34,626 bases of DNA, taken from assembly GCA_020850595.1 (NCBI GenBank), contig JADZEK010000030.1, forward strand, positions 1 through 34,626, read 5' to 3'. The DNA is from Anaerolineales bacterium (GTDB taxonomy: Bacteria > Chloroflexota > Anaerolineae > Anaerolineales > UBA6663). This document shows, one piece after another, positions 8,214 to 15,765 of this stretch (within the stretch, counting starts at the first letter, position 1; each line of letters begins with the position of its first letter). The position numbers and the translations under genes were made by a program. Under the pieces are notes generated by a model. That model was not told where the DNA came from. It saw only the letters and a list, made by a program, of their open reading frames with translations, and did not search any database.

Positions 8214-9299
8214 CTAAGGCTTGCCCACGCGCCGCTTCAGTTCATGCGCGTAGTAGTTGTAGTTGTCCCAGGAGACGTCGTCGGGCACCAGGTGGTCGAG
8301 GTCGGGGATGTAGCGGCCCTTTTCTACGGCGGGCCACACGCGGTCCAGCTCCTGGTCAATGGCCTTGTGGCCGAGGGCCAGCACGCGCTTGTCTATGCCG
8401 CCCATGAAGGCCAGCGTGGGGTACTTGGCGCGCATGACGTTGACGTCGCAGTTGGCGGCCACCTCCAGTGGGAACAACAGGTTCACGCCGCAGTCCAGCA
8501 TGGGCGGAATGATTTTGTCGGGGTCGCCGTCGGTGTCCACCGAGATGACGGGGATGTCGTGCTGCTTGGTGAAGGCCTGAATGCGGCGGTAGCACGGCCC
8601 GAGAAACTCGACCCACTTCTTGGGCGAGATCAGCGGCCCGCCGCGGTAGCACATGTCTTCCCACATGTGCACCGAGTCGGCGCGCACGTCGCGCAGCGCC
8701 TTCTCCCAGACGGTCAGGTAGATATCGGTGAGGCGCTCCATGATGTCGTGCACCAGGTCGGGCATGGTGTGAAAGGCAATGAGGCCGGCCTCGTCGCCCA
8801 TCAGCCAGCGGTAGCCGCCGAAGATGCCGCCGTCGGGGTAGTAGCCAAGCTGAATGGGATAGCCCTTGTCCATCCAGCCCCAGACGGTCTCGCGCCAGCC
8901 CGGCTCCAGGCGGCGGTCGTCGTCGGGGTTGAGGTATTTGTCCGAAAACTCTTCCCAGTCACGCCGATCTTTGACCGGGAAGTCCAGGAAGGCCGACATG
9001 GACTCGGCGCCCTTCACGTCGCGGCGTTTGATGCCCCAACTGTCAGTGAAGGTGACGTACTCGTCGTCTTCTTCGAGCACGGTGCGGGGGAGGCGCGGGC
9101 ACGGCCCGGTGTTGCAGGGCACCGGCAGGGGCGCCATGTCGGGGTCTAGGCCGGCGCGGTGATCCGTGATCTCGGGCGGCTTGCCTTCGCGCTCCCAGCG
9201 CTTCCAGGTGGACTCCCACGGCCCCCAGTTGAGCCAAATGGACGGCCGATCTACCGGCTGGCCCAACACGGTGCGGACGAAGCGTTCGCGGTCGTTCAT
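8214..9299 (-). CDS. URO-D-family methyltransferase-like protein
   Basis: This is a 361-residue TIM-barrel protein of the uroporphyrinogen decarboxylase superfamily, which also holds corrinoid-dependent methyltransferases such as MtaA/MtbA and CmuA. The corrinoid protein gene lies 11 bases upstream, so a role in cobalamin-dependent methyl transfer or demethylation is far more likely than haem synthesis. Where MtaA-type enzymes have a zinc-binding His-x-Cys-Gly, this protein has VDTDGD (254-259). Metal binding, if any, must use other residues; His211, Cys217 and Cys270 are nearby candidates in sequence only. The ATG has a GAGGA site 9-10 bases upstream, at the end of the corrinoid gene. The methyl donor cannot be told. 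Confidence 0.8.
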   Translation of the reverse strand: MNDRERFVRTVLGQPVDRPSIWLNWGPWESTWKRWEREGKPPEITDHRAGLDPDMAPLPVPCNTGPCPRLPRTVLEEDDEYVTFTDSWGIKRRDVKGAESMSAFLDFPVKDRRDWEEFSDKYLNPDDDRRLEPGWRETVWGWMDKGYPIQLGYYPDGGIFGGYRWLMGDEAGLIAFHTMPDLVHDIMERLTDIYLTVWEKALRDVRADSVHMWEDMCYRGGPLISPKKWVEFLGPCYRRIQAFTKQHDIPVISVDTDGDPDKIIPPMLDCGVNLLFPLEVAANCDVNVMRAKYPTLAFMGGIDKRVLALGHKAIDQELDRVWPAVEKGRYIPDLDHLVPDDVSWDNYNYYAHELKRRVGKP

Positions 9300-9310
9300 G
9301 GCGGTGGTCC

Positions 9311-9955
9311 TCAGGCGGGCACCGGCGCGATGAGCGCCCGGGCGCTCTCGGCGGCGGCGGCGGCGTCCGGCGCGAAGCCATCGGCCTTGATTTTGTCGGC
9401 GTAGTCTTGCGACAAGGGCGCGCCGCCGATGAGGACCTTGACGCCCTGGGTGGCGGCGTTGGCCTTGAGCGCGTCTACAACGGCCTTCATGTTGAGCATG
9501 GTGGTCGTCAGCAGGGCGGAGAGCGCTACCAACCCGGCCCCGCTCTCAGCGGCGGCCCCCACGAAGCGCTGAGGCGGCACGTCCACGCCCAGGTCTATCA
9601 CCTTGAAGCCGGCCCCTTCGAGCATCATGCCCACCAGGTTCTTGCCAACGTCGTGCAGGTCGCCCTTCACGGTGCCGATGACGACGGTGCCGATGGGCTT
9701 GGCAGCGGTGCTCACCAGGAGGGGGCGCAGGTGTTTCAACCCGGCCTTCATGGCCTGAGCGCTGACCAGCATCTCGCTCACGAAATACTCGCCGGCCTGA
9801 AAGCGCGCTCCGACCTCGGTCATGGCCGGCACCAGCGCCGCTTGCAGCAGCGCCTCTGGGTCGGCGCCCGCCGCCAGCGCCTGCGCCACCAGCCGGTCGG
9901 CGGCTGGGCTGTCGCCGGCCACTACCGCCGCAAAAATCTCGTCTTGAATCGTCAT
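9311..9955 (-). CDS. Corrinoid (B12-binding) methyl carrier protein
   Basis: This 214-residue protein has the two-domain architecture of MtaC/MtbC/MttC-type corrinoid proteins. A helical cap occupies about 1-85. A Rossmann-like B12 domain follows with DLHDVGKN (99-106), where His101 is the lower axial cobalt ligand, then ALSALLTTT (145-152) and a GGA motif near 177. It carries a methyl group as methylcobalamin between a donor and an acceptor enzyme. The URO-D-family gene directly downstream is the likely partner. AGGAG lies 7 nt before the ATG. No substrate-specific MttB/MtaB-like gene or reductive activator is seen nearby, so the system may be completed elsewhere. Confidence 0.92.
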   Translation of the reverse strand: MTIQDEIFAAVVAGDSPAADRLVAQALAAGADPEALLQAALVPAMTEVGARFQAGEYFVSEMLVSAQAMKAGLKHLRPLLVSTAAKPIGTVVIGTVKGDLHDVGKNLVGMMLEGAGFKVIDLGVDVPPQRFVGAAAESGAGLVALSALLTTTMLNMKAVVDALKANAATQGVKVLIGGAPLSQDYADKIKADGFAPDAAAAAESARALIAPVPA

Positions 9956-9988
9956 CGCGCACTCCTGCTAGGTTGTTGGCAGACTTAG

Positions 9989-10017
9989 GCGGGGCGCGCC
10001 GCGCGGCGACACCCCGC
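9989..10017 (-). other. Hairpin in leader of corrinoid operon
   Basis: GCGGGG and CCCCGC enclose a fully palindromic CGCCGCGCGGCG, giving a long GC-rich hairpin about 35-60 bases before the corrinoid gene start. No cobalamin-riboswitch B12 box was found, so no regulatory role can be claimed. Confidence 0.25.
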
Positions 10018-10112
10018 TTAAGACTGCCCTAAAGCGCAACGCGCTAGTAGTGACGTCTGGCCGCCAAATCGGATACCTTTGTCACATCTGGCTGCGCCCG
10101 CGGGACGCGAGA

Positions 10113-10144
10113 CGGCCCGCCCAGCAGCAGGGCCGGGCGGGCCG
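10113..10144 (-). terminator. Hairpin downstream of UxaA-family gene
   Basis: CGGCCCGCCC and GGGCGGGCCG form a 10-bp perfect stem with a 12-base loop, 46 bases past the stop of the UxaA-family gene. There is no T-tract on the - strand, so it is a weak terminator candidate. Confidence 0.35.
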
Positions 10145-10189
10145 AGGCCGGGTGATACGGTGTGAAATGGGCCAGCAACCTGGCGCGAA

Positions 10190-12862
10190 CTAGACGGTCA
10201 CGCCAAGCAGCCCGCGGGTGAGTTGAAAATCTACGTCGCGCAGCACCAGACGGCGGGGCACGTAGCGGCGCGCGGCGACGTCGGCGGCCAGCGCCAGCAC
10301 TTGCTCGGCCCAGCCCGAGGGGTCGCCAGCGGGCGTCAGGTCGAAACCGTCGGCGAGGCCGACTTGGCCCAGCGGCACCAGAGGATGGCCCTGCGCAGGG
10401 TGCGCGCCGGGGGCGGCCAGGATCAGATCTACGCCGGTGGCGCCCAGGCCGGTGAGCGCCTCAACCCAGTGGCTGGAGGGCGTGTCCATGAGGTGCAACC
10501 CCGGCGTCGCCAACTGCCCATAGGCCAGCGTCGGCCGAGGCGCGCCGTCAAAGGTCTCACTGACGAAGGCCGGTGAGCGCAACAGCGAGGCCCCGGCCGG
10601 GAGGACGACCGTGCCACCCGCCGCGACGAGGGTGCGCACGACCCGCGCGAAGGCGGCGGCCAGGTCGGGCGGCACGTCGCCCGCGCTGCTGACGCCCACG
10701 CGCAGGTCGCCCAGGCCGCCCAGCACCGCTTCAGCGGGCGGCAGCGCTTGCAGCGCGGCGCGAAACCAGGCTTCGATCTTCGCCAGGACAGCGTCTAGGC
10801 CGCCGTCGAGCTGCACGCTGGCCCAGCCATATTGAGCGGCATCGCGGCCAAACTGCGCCAGCCGCGCGCGCATGTAATCGTTGTGGGTCTTCTCGCAGCC
10901 ATGCTCCAAGAACAGGCCGCGGGCGACGAGGGGATGCGCCATGTAGTTGAGCAGCGGCCGGTGATAGAGCGCGCCGGTGGAGTGCCCGGCGGAGCCGCAG
11001 CCTTCGGTGTGCACCAACGCCACGAAGCGCGATAGGCCCTGGGCGTGACCCAGCCCCAGGTCGTTCAGGCGGTTGGCCGCCAGCCGCGCCACCTGCCCGG
11101 CGCACAGGCTGGTCGGCAAGATCAGCCCGACACGGTCGGCGGCCAGGCCGTGCTCTGTGCGCCAGAGCGGGATGCGGAAGCCGCGCTCGACGAGGTCATG
11201 CGCGAGCGCGGGCAGGGGCGCGCCGTCAGGCTCGGGCACGGCCAGCACGGCGGCCGCCTGCCCCGGCCCGGTCTGCCGCCAGTTGCGCCAGATAGATACC
11301 TGGCTGTGCCCGGCCAACTCGCCCTTGCTGGGCCGGCCGGAGGCAATCGCCACGGTGAGGTCAACGGCGGCAGACGTGAGCACGTCCAGCGGCGCGCCGT
11401 CGAGGTAGGCCCCGGCGTTGAGGTCCATCTCGCGCTCCAGCAGTTGGTAGCGCGCGGTCGTGGTCATGACCTTGATGGTCGGCACGAACGGGAAGTTGGT
11501 GATGGAGCCGTTGCCGGTGGTGAACATGATCAGGTTGCAGCCGCCGGCCACCTGCCCGGCCACGCTCTCGAGGTCGTTGCCGGGCGTGTCCATGAAGTAG
11601 TAGCCGGGCTGGGTCATGCGCTGGGCGTAGGCCACGGCGTAGTCGAGGCGCACGGCCGGGTCGAGCTTGGCCGCCGCGCCGACGGATTTCAGGATGATGT
11701 TGTACAGCCCACGGAAGCGGTTGCCGCCGGAGACGTTGCCTTCGCCGGTGACACCGTGCCAGGCCAATAGGTCTTGGTAGCGACGGCTGAAGGCGAGGAA
11801 TTGCTTGATGGTGCCCACGTCGCGCACGCGGCGGAGCAGGTAGGCTTCGGCCCCCACCAGCTCGGTGGTCTCGGCCAGGCAGGCCGCGCCGCCGTGCCGG
11901 AGCAACTCGCGCGCCACGGCGCCCGCCAGCGGGTTGGCGGTGACGCCCGAGAAGGCATCGGAGCCGCCGCATTGCAGCGCCAGGTTGAGGTGGCGCAGGG
12001 AGGAAGGTTGGCGCGCACTGGCGCCAACCGACGGCATCCAGGCCAGCAACTGGGCGGCGGCGCGCTCCAGGTCGGCCTCGAACTGGCCGGTGGTCTCAAA
12101 AAACACATGCGGCACGTGTTCGAGCGGGTAGCCTTGGGCGCGCAGATAGGCGCGCAAGTCGGCGTTGGTGATTTGCCCGCCGCCGTCGTCCACGATGAGG
12201 ACTGCGCCGACGTTGGGGTGAACGACAAAGCCCGCCAGCGCGCGCAGCAGCAGGTCGCGGTTGTTGAGCGGCTCGGCCCCGGCGCCCTCGGTGTGCGCCA
12301 CGGCCACGACCGGGTCTAGGTGGGCATAGTCCGCCGAGGCGCCCGTGAGCTTGGCCGCGAGCGCGCGCACGAAGCCGCTGACGCGCGAGGTGAGGCCGAG
12401 CGCCACCAGGTGGTTGCGCGTGCCCACGCCGCGCCCGCCCGCGCGCGGGTAACCGTTGAACGTGCGCGGCACGGGGTAGGGAGCCACCTGCACCCCCGGC
12501 ACGAACGCGGCTTCGTCGAGCGTGTAGGCGGCGGCGTAGTCTTCGAAGTTTGGCTCGGACGGCAGGGTGAACGGCAGGCGGCGGTCGGCCAGCGCTTCAA
12601 GCATGGCCGCGTTGCAGACGTAGTCGCCGGGGGCAATGGGCCGCGTGGCGCGCCCGAAGGGCAGACCCCACGAGAGCAGTTGGTCGCCCACGGCCAGCGG
12701 CTGGGCGGCGAAGCGGTGGCCAACGAGCACCGGCAGGGCCAGGGTGAACTGCCGCTCCGCGTGGGTGAGCGCCAGGCCCGCCGCCAGCGGACGCGCCGCA
12801 ATCGCTACGTTGTCGCCGGGGACCGGCAGCCGCGCTACAGCCTCGAGTTCCATCACGTTCAT
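10190..12862 (-). CDS. Double-length UxaA (altronate dehydratase) family protein
   Basis: At 890 residues this is almost twice the length of UxaA (about 495). A SAF-like domain (1-~85) is followed by a UxaA N-domain (~144-275), the catalytic domain (~290-530, with LQCGGSDAFSGVTANP and MDTPGND), a second N-domain (~576-705) and a shortened second catalytic-like domain (~720-890) that ends GLLGVTV, like the UxaA C-terminus. The copies are complementary. Copy 1 has lost the cysteines (HTEGAG, DDGGGQ) that copy 2 keeps (HTEGCG, EHGCEK). Copy 2 lacks the CGGSD segment that copy 1 keeps. A sugar-acid dehydratase activity is likely; the substrate is unknown. The start is the first ATG past a TATAAT box. 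The reading frame is open further upstream, but only antisense to the SDR gene. Confidence 0.82.
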   Translation of the reverse strand: MNVMELEAVARLPVPGDNVAIAARPLAAGLALTHAERQFTLALPVLVGHRFAAQPLAVGDQLLSWGLPFGRATRPIAPGDYVCNAAMLEALADRRLPFTLPSEPNFEDYAAAYTLDEAAFVPGVQVAPYPVPRTFNGYPRAGGRGVGTRNHLVALGLTSRVSGFVRALAAKLTGASADYAHLDPVVAVAHTEGAGAEPLNNRDLLLRALAGFVVHPNVGAVLIVDDGGGQITNADLRAYLRAQGYPLEHVPHVFFETTGQFEADLERAAAQLLAWMPSVGASARQPSSLRHLNLALQCGGSDAFSGVTANPLAGAVARELLRHGGAACLAETTELVGAEAYLLRRVRDVGTIKQFLAFSRRYQDLLAWHGVTGEGNVSGGNRFRGLYNIILKSVGAAAKLDPAVRLDYAVAYAQRMTQPGYYFMDTPGNDLESVAGQVAGGCNLIMFTTGNGSITNFPFVPTIKVMTTTARYQLLEREMDLNAGAYLDGAPLDVLTSAAVDLTVAIASGRPSKGELAGHSQVSIWRNWRQTGPGQAAAVLAVPEPDGAPLPALAHDLVERGFRIPLWRTEHGLAADRVGLILPTSLCAGQVARLAANRLNDLGLGHAQGLSRFVALVHTEGCGSAGHSTGALYHRPLLNYMAHPLVARGLFLEHGCEKTHNDYMRARLAQFGRDAAQYGWASVQLDGGLDAVLAKIEAWFRAALQALPPAEAVLGGLGDLRVGVSSAGDVPPDLAAAFARVVRTLVAAGGTVVLPAGASLLRSPAFVSETFDGAPRPTLAYGQLATPGLHLMDTPSSHWVEALTGLGATGVDLILAAPGAHPAQGHPLVPLGQVGLADGFDLTPAGDPSGWAEQVLALAADVAARRYVPRRLVLRDVDFQLTRGLLGVTV

Positions 12863-12911
12863 CCGCCTTTTCCGCGGCGCTGGGCACATGACCGGAGCCG
12901 GCCGCGCACCC

Positions 12912-12917
12912 ATTATA
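12912..12917 (-). promoter_or_regulatory. -10 box of UxaA-family gene
   Basis: A perfect TATAAT lies on the - strand, 49 bases before the ATG at 12862. No clear -35 is present. It lies within the 208-base divergent gap shared with the SDR gene. Confidence 0.45.
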
Positions 12918-13040
12918 GCCAGCGCCGGAAGCGGTGCGGGGCGGCGCGTAGCAGGCCTGTCCAAAAGGGCAGTTGAGACCCTGAACACACGCCCGCGCCG
13001 CACTGGCCCGCCGCCCAGTGCGCGGGGAGCGCGAAACCGG

Positions 13041-13046
13041 TAGGAT
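13041..13046 (+). promoter_or_regulatory. Possible -10 box of SDR gene cluster
   Basis: TAGGAT lies 24 bases before the GTG at 13071, with no recognisable -35. Its form and position resemble the other -10 boxes in the window, but it is one of the weaker matches. Confidence 0.3.
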
Positions 13047-13070
13047 GAAGCTGAGAAAGGATGACCTACC

Positions 13071-13787
13071 GTGACGACTTTGCCCCCTGCCCCCACAGCC
13101 CTCATCACCGGCGCTTCGCGCGGCCTGGGCCTGGCCCTGGCGCGCGAACTGGCCCGCCGGGGTTGGCGCCTGATCATTGACGCGCGCGGGGCCGCTGCCC
13201 TGGAGGTGGCCTGCGCCGAACTGGCCCAGACTACCACCATCACCGCCATCGCGGGCGACGTGACACAGGCCGCGCATCGCCGCGCCCTGGGCGTGGCCGC
13301 CCGCGCCGCCGGCAGGCTCGACGCGGTGGTGAACAACGCCAGCAGCCTCGGCCCCAGCCCATTGCCAAAGCTCATGGAGTATCCGCTGGAGGCGCTGCGC
13401 GGCGTGTACGAGGCCAACGTCTTTGGGCCGCTGGCGCTGCTGCAAGCGCTGGCCCCGGCGCTCAAGCCGCACGCCCGCATCTTGAACATCAGCAGCGACG
13501 CGGGCGCGCAGCCTTACGCCACCTGGGGCGGCTATGGCTCCAGCAAGGCGGCGCTGGAACAGCTTTCGGCCATCCTGGCGGCTGAGAACCCGGATTGGAG
13601 CGTGTATTGGATTGACCCCGGCGACATGCGCACGCAGATGCACCAGGACGCCTACCCGGGCGAGGACATCAGCGACCGCCCGCTGCCGGAGGCCAGCGTG
13701 CCGGGATTGGTGACGCTGCTCACCGCCCAGCCGGCGCGCCCCAGCGGGCGCTATGCGGCGCGCGAGGTCGCGCCGGAGGCGGCGTGA
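13071..13787 (+). CDS. Short-chain dehydrogenase/reductase (SDR)
   Basis: This is a 238-residue classical SDR, an NAD(P)-dependent oxidoreductase with a Rossmann fold. The cofactor motif TGASRGLG is at 13-20, NNAS at 88-91, and the catalytic Ser142, Tyr155 and Lys159 (YxxxK) are all present. Arg17 within the glycine-rich turn and the lack of an acidic residue at the end of beta-2 are compatible with NADP preference (inference). The substrate is not predictable. The GTG start has AAAGGA 9-10 bases upstream. The gene ends in GTGA, overlapping the start of the QueA-like gene by four bases. Confidence 0.9.
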   Translation: MTTLPPAPTALITGASRGLGLALARELARRGWRLIIDARGAAALEVACAELAQTTTITAIAGDVTQAAHRRALGVAARAAGRLDAVVNNASSLGPSPLPKLMEYPLEALRGVYEANVFGPLALLQALAPALKPHARILNISSDAGAQPYATWGGYGSSKAALEQLSAILAAENPDWSVYWIDPGDMRTQMHQDAYPGEDISDRPLPEASVPGLVTLLTAQPARPSGRYAAREVAPEAA

Positions 13788-14887
13788 TCGCGCCGGTCGC
13801 GCCGCGCCTGACAGCGCCCGCCCAGCCCACACGGCCCGACCTGCCACCGCTTGACTTCACGCTGCCGCCCGAGCTAGAGGCCGGCGAGCCGCCCGAGGCG
13901 CGTGGGCTGGCGCGGGACGAGGTGCGGCTGATGGTCTCACACTACCGCACCGACGCCGTTACGCACACCAGGTTTCGCGCCCTGCCCGATTACCTGACGC
14001 CCGGCGACGTGGTGGTTATTAACACCAGCGGCACGCTGAAGGCCGCGCTGCCCGCCACCCGCGCCGATGGGCAGGCGCTGGCGCTGCACCTCTCCACGCA
14101 CTTGCCCGGCGATCTGTGGGTGGTGGAGGTGCGCCGGCCGGACGATCGGGGCACGCAGCCATTCTACAGCGCCACGGCCGGGGAGACCCTGACCCTGCCG
14201 GCCGGCGGCAGCGTGACGCTGCTGACACCCCGCGCGCGCCTGCCGGAGGGGCGAGTGCGCCTGTGGCGGGCAACGCTGCACCTGCCCGCGCCGCTCGCGG
14301 CGTATCTGGAGGCGCACGGCACGCCCATCCGCTACAACTATGTGCCGCGCGCGTGGCCGAGCCGCTACTACCAGACGGTCTACGCGACCGAGCCGGGCAG
14401 CGCCGAGATGCCCTCGGCCGGGCGGGCCTTCACGCCGGAGATCATCACGCGCCTGGTGGCGCACGGTGTGCAGGTGGCCCCGCTGTTGCTGCACACCGGT
14501 GTCGCCAGCCTGGAGGATCATGAGCCGCCCTACGAGGAGTATTACCGCGTGCCGGGCGAGACCACCCGCCGGGTGAACGCGGCGCGGGCGGCGGGCGGGC
14601 GGGTGGTGGCGGCGGGCACCACCGTGGTGCGGGCGCTGGAGACCGCGACCGACGAGCAGGGTGTGGCGCGGCCGGGCATGGGTTACACCGACCTGGTGAT
14701 CACGCCCAAGCGCGGCTTGAACGCTGTGGACGCGCTTTTGACGGGCCTGCACGAACCACGCGCCTCACACCTGGCGATGCTGGCGGCGCTAGCGGGTTAT
14801 GGGCATCTGCGGCACACTTATGCTGAGGCGCTGCGCGAGCGCTACCTGTGGCACGAGTTTGGCGACCTGCATTTGCTGCTGCCCTGA
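13784..14887 (+). CDS. Divergent QueA-like protein (tRNA ribosyltransferase-isomerase family)
   Basis: The 367-residue protein has the length and overall pattern of QueA, which transfers the ribosyl group of S-adenosylmethionine to preQ1-tRNA. Recognisable family segments are LDFTLPPEL near 23, a GDVVVIN stretch near 73, YQTVYATEPGS around 196-206, GRVVAAGTTVVRALET near 270-285, and a C-terminal YGHLRHTYAEALRERY. Several family signatures are altered: the usual FNDTRVIPARL region reads INTSGTLKAALPA, and PTAGLHF reads PSAGRAF. It may therefore be a paralogue with a changed substrate rather than true QueA. No other queuosine gene is present. It is translationally coupled to the SDR gene. Confidence 0.72.
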   Translation: MIAPVAPRLTAPAQPTRPDLPPLDFTLPPELEAGEPPEARGLARDEVRLMVSHYRTDAVTHTRFRALPDYLTPGDVVVINTSGTLKAALPATRADGQALALHLSTHLPGDLWVVEVRRPDDRGTQPFYSATAGETLTLPAGGSVTLLTPRARLPEGRVRLWRATLHLPAPLAAYLEAHGTPIRYNYVPRAWPSRYYQTVYATEPGSAEMPSAGRAFTPEIITRLVAHGVQVAPLLLHTGVASLEDHEPPYEEYYRVPGETTRRVNAARAAGGRVVAAGTTVVRALETATDEQGVARPGMGYTDLVITPKRGLNAVDALLTGLHEPRASHLAMLAALAGYGHLRHTYAEALRERYLWHEFGDLHLLLP

Positions 14888-14901
14888 CCTGACCTGCACC
14901 C

Positions 14902-15693
14902 ATGACGCTGGACGTTGACGCCTACCTAGCCCGCCTGGGCTACAGCGGCCCACGCGCGCCGGACACGGCGACGCTGGCGGGACTGCACGCCGCCCACCTG
15001 CAAAGCGTGCCGTTCGAGAATCTCGATATCGGCCGTGGCGCGCCGATTGTGCTGGACCTGGATGCGCTCTACGCCAAGCTCATCACCCGGCGGCGCGGCG
15101 GGTTCTGCTACGAGCTGAACGGCATGTTCGCCGAGCTGCTGCGCGCGCTGGGCTACACGGTGGAGTTGCTCTCGGCCCGCGTGTGGGGCCGCGGCGAGTT
15201 TGGGCCGGAGTTTGACCACCTGGCGCTGCGCGTGACGGGCGGCGCGCTGGCCGAGCCGCGGCTGGCCGACGTGGGCTTTGGGGGGTCGTTCCGATCCCCG
15301 CTGCGCCTCGCGCCCGGCGTGGAACAGGCCGACGTTTCAGGTCGTTATCGGCTGAGCGTGGAGGACGCGGTCTGGCGGCTCGAGGCGCTCGAGGCGGGCG
15401 CGACCAAGTGGGGGCCGAGTTATACGTTCACGCTCAGGCCGCGCCAGTTCAGCGACTTTGCGGAGATGTGCGTTTACCAGCAAACCGCGCCGGACTCGCA
15501 CTTCCGGCAGGGGCCGATTTGCTCGCGGGCCACGCCCGACGGCCGGGTGAGCCTGAGCGCGGGCAAGCTGACCTTCACCACGCCCGGCGGGCGCACCGAG
15601 CTGGCCTTGCCCGACCCGGCCGCCTGGAACGCTGCCCTGCGGGAGCACTTCGGCATCGTGTTGGAGAGTGATCCCGTCTTCTCTGGGCGGTAG
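14902..15693 (+). CDS. nat: Arylamine N-acetyltransferase family protein
   Basis: This 263-residue protein belongs to the NAT family, which transfers acetyl (or larger acyl) groups from CoA to arylamines, arylhydroxylamines or hydrazines through a cysteine intermediate. The full catalytic triad is visible: Cys69 in RGGFCYELN, His106 in FDHLAL and Asp123 in LADVGFGG. The N-terminal PFENLDI (37-43) is also typical. Length is normal. It lies 14 bases after the QueA-like gene with no clear ribosome binding site, so it probably depends on translation of the preceding gene. A link with the SDR and QueA-like neighbours is not obvious. Confidence 0.93.
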   Translation: MTLDVDAYLARLGYSGPRAPDTATLAGLHAAHLQSVPFENLDIGRGAPIVLDLDALYAKLITRRRGGFCYELNGMFAELLRALGYTVELLSARVWGRGEFGPEFDHLALRVTGGALAEPRLADVGFGGSFRSPLRLAPGVEQADVSGRYRLSVEDAVWRLEALEAGATKWGPSYTFTLRPRQFSDFAEMCVYQQTAPDSHFRQGPICSRATPDGRVSLSAGKLTFTTPGGRTELALPDPAAWNAALREHFGIVLESDPVFSGR

Positions 15694-15765
15694 CAGCGGA
15701 GACTTTGGTGAGGAAGGTCAGCCGGTCGGCGGGGCGGCCGGACCAGCACCTGGGGAGGCGTCAGG

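Noticed and set aside
8097..9149. Open frame of 350 codons on the + strand
   Set aside because: It is antisense to the URO-D-family gene, whose motifs and ribosome binding site are convincing.
9956..10112. Cobalamin riboswitch before the corrinoid operon
   Set aside because: No B12 box or matching conserved elements were found, only a GC-rich hairpin.
12863..13489. N-terminal extension of the UxaA-family protein
   Set aside because: The extra 209 codons are antisense to the SDR gene and low-complexity. The SAF-like domain begins at the ATG at 12862, downstream of a TATAAT box.
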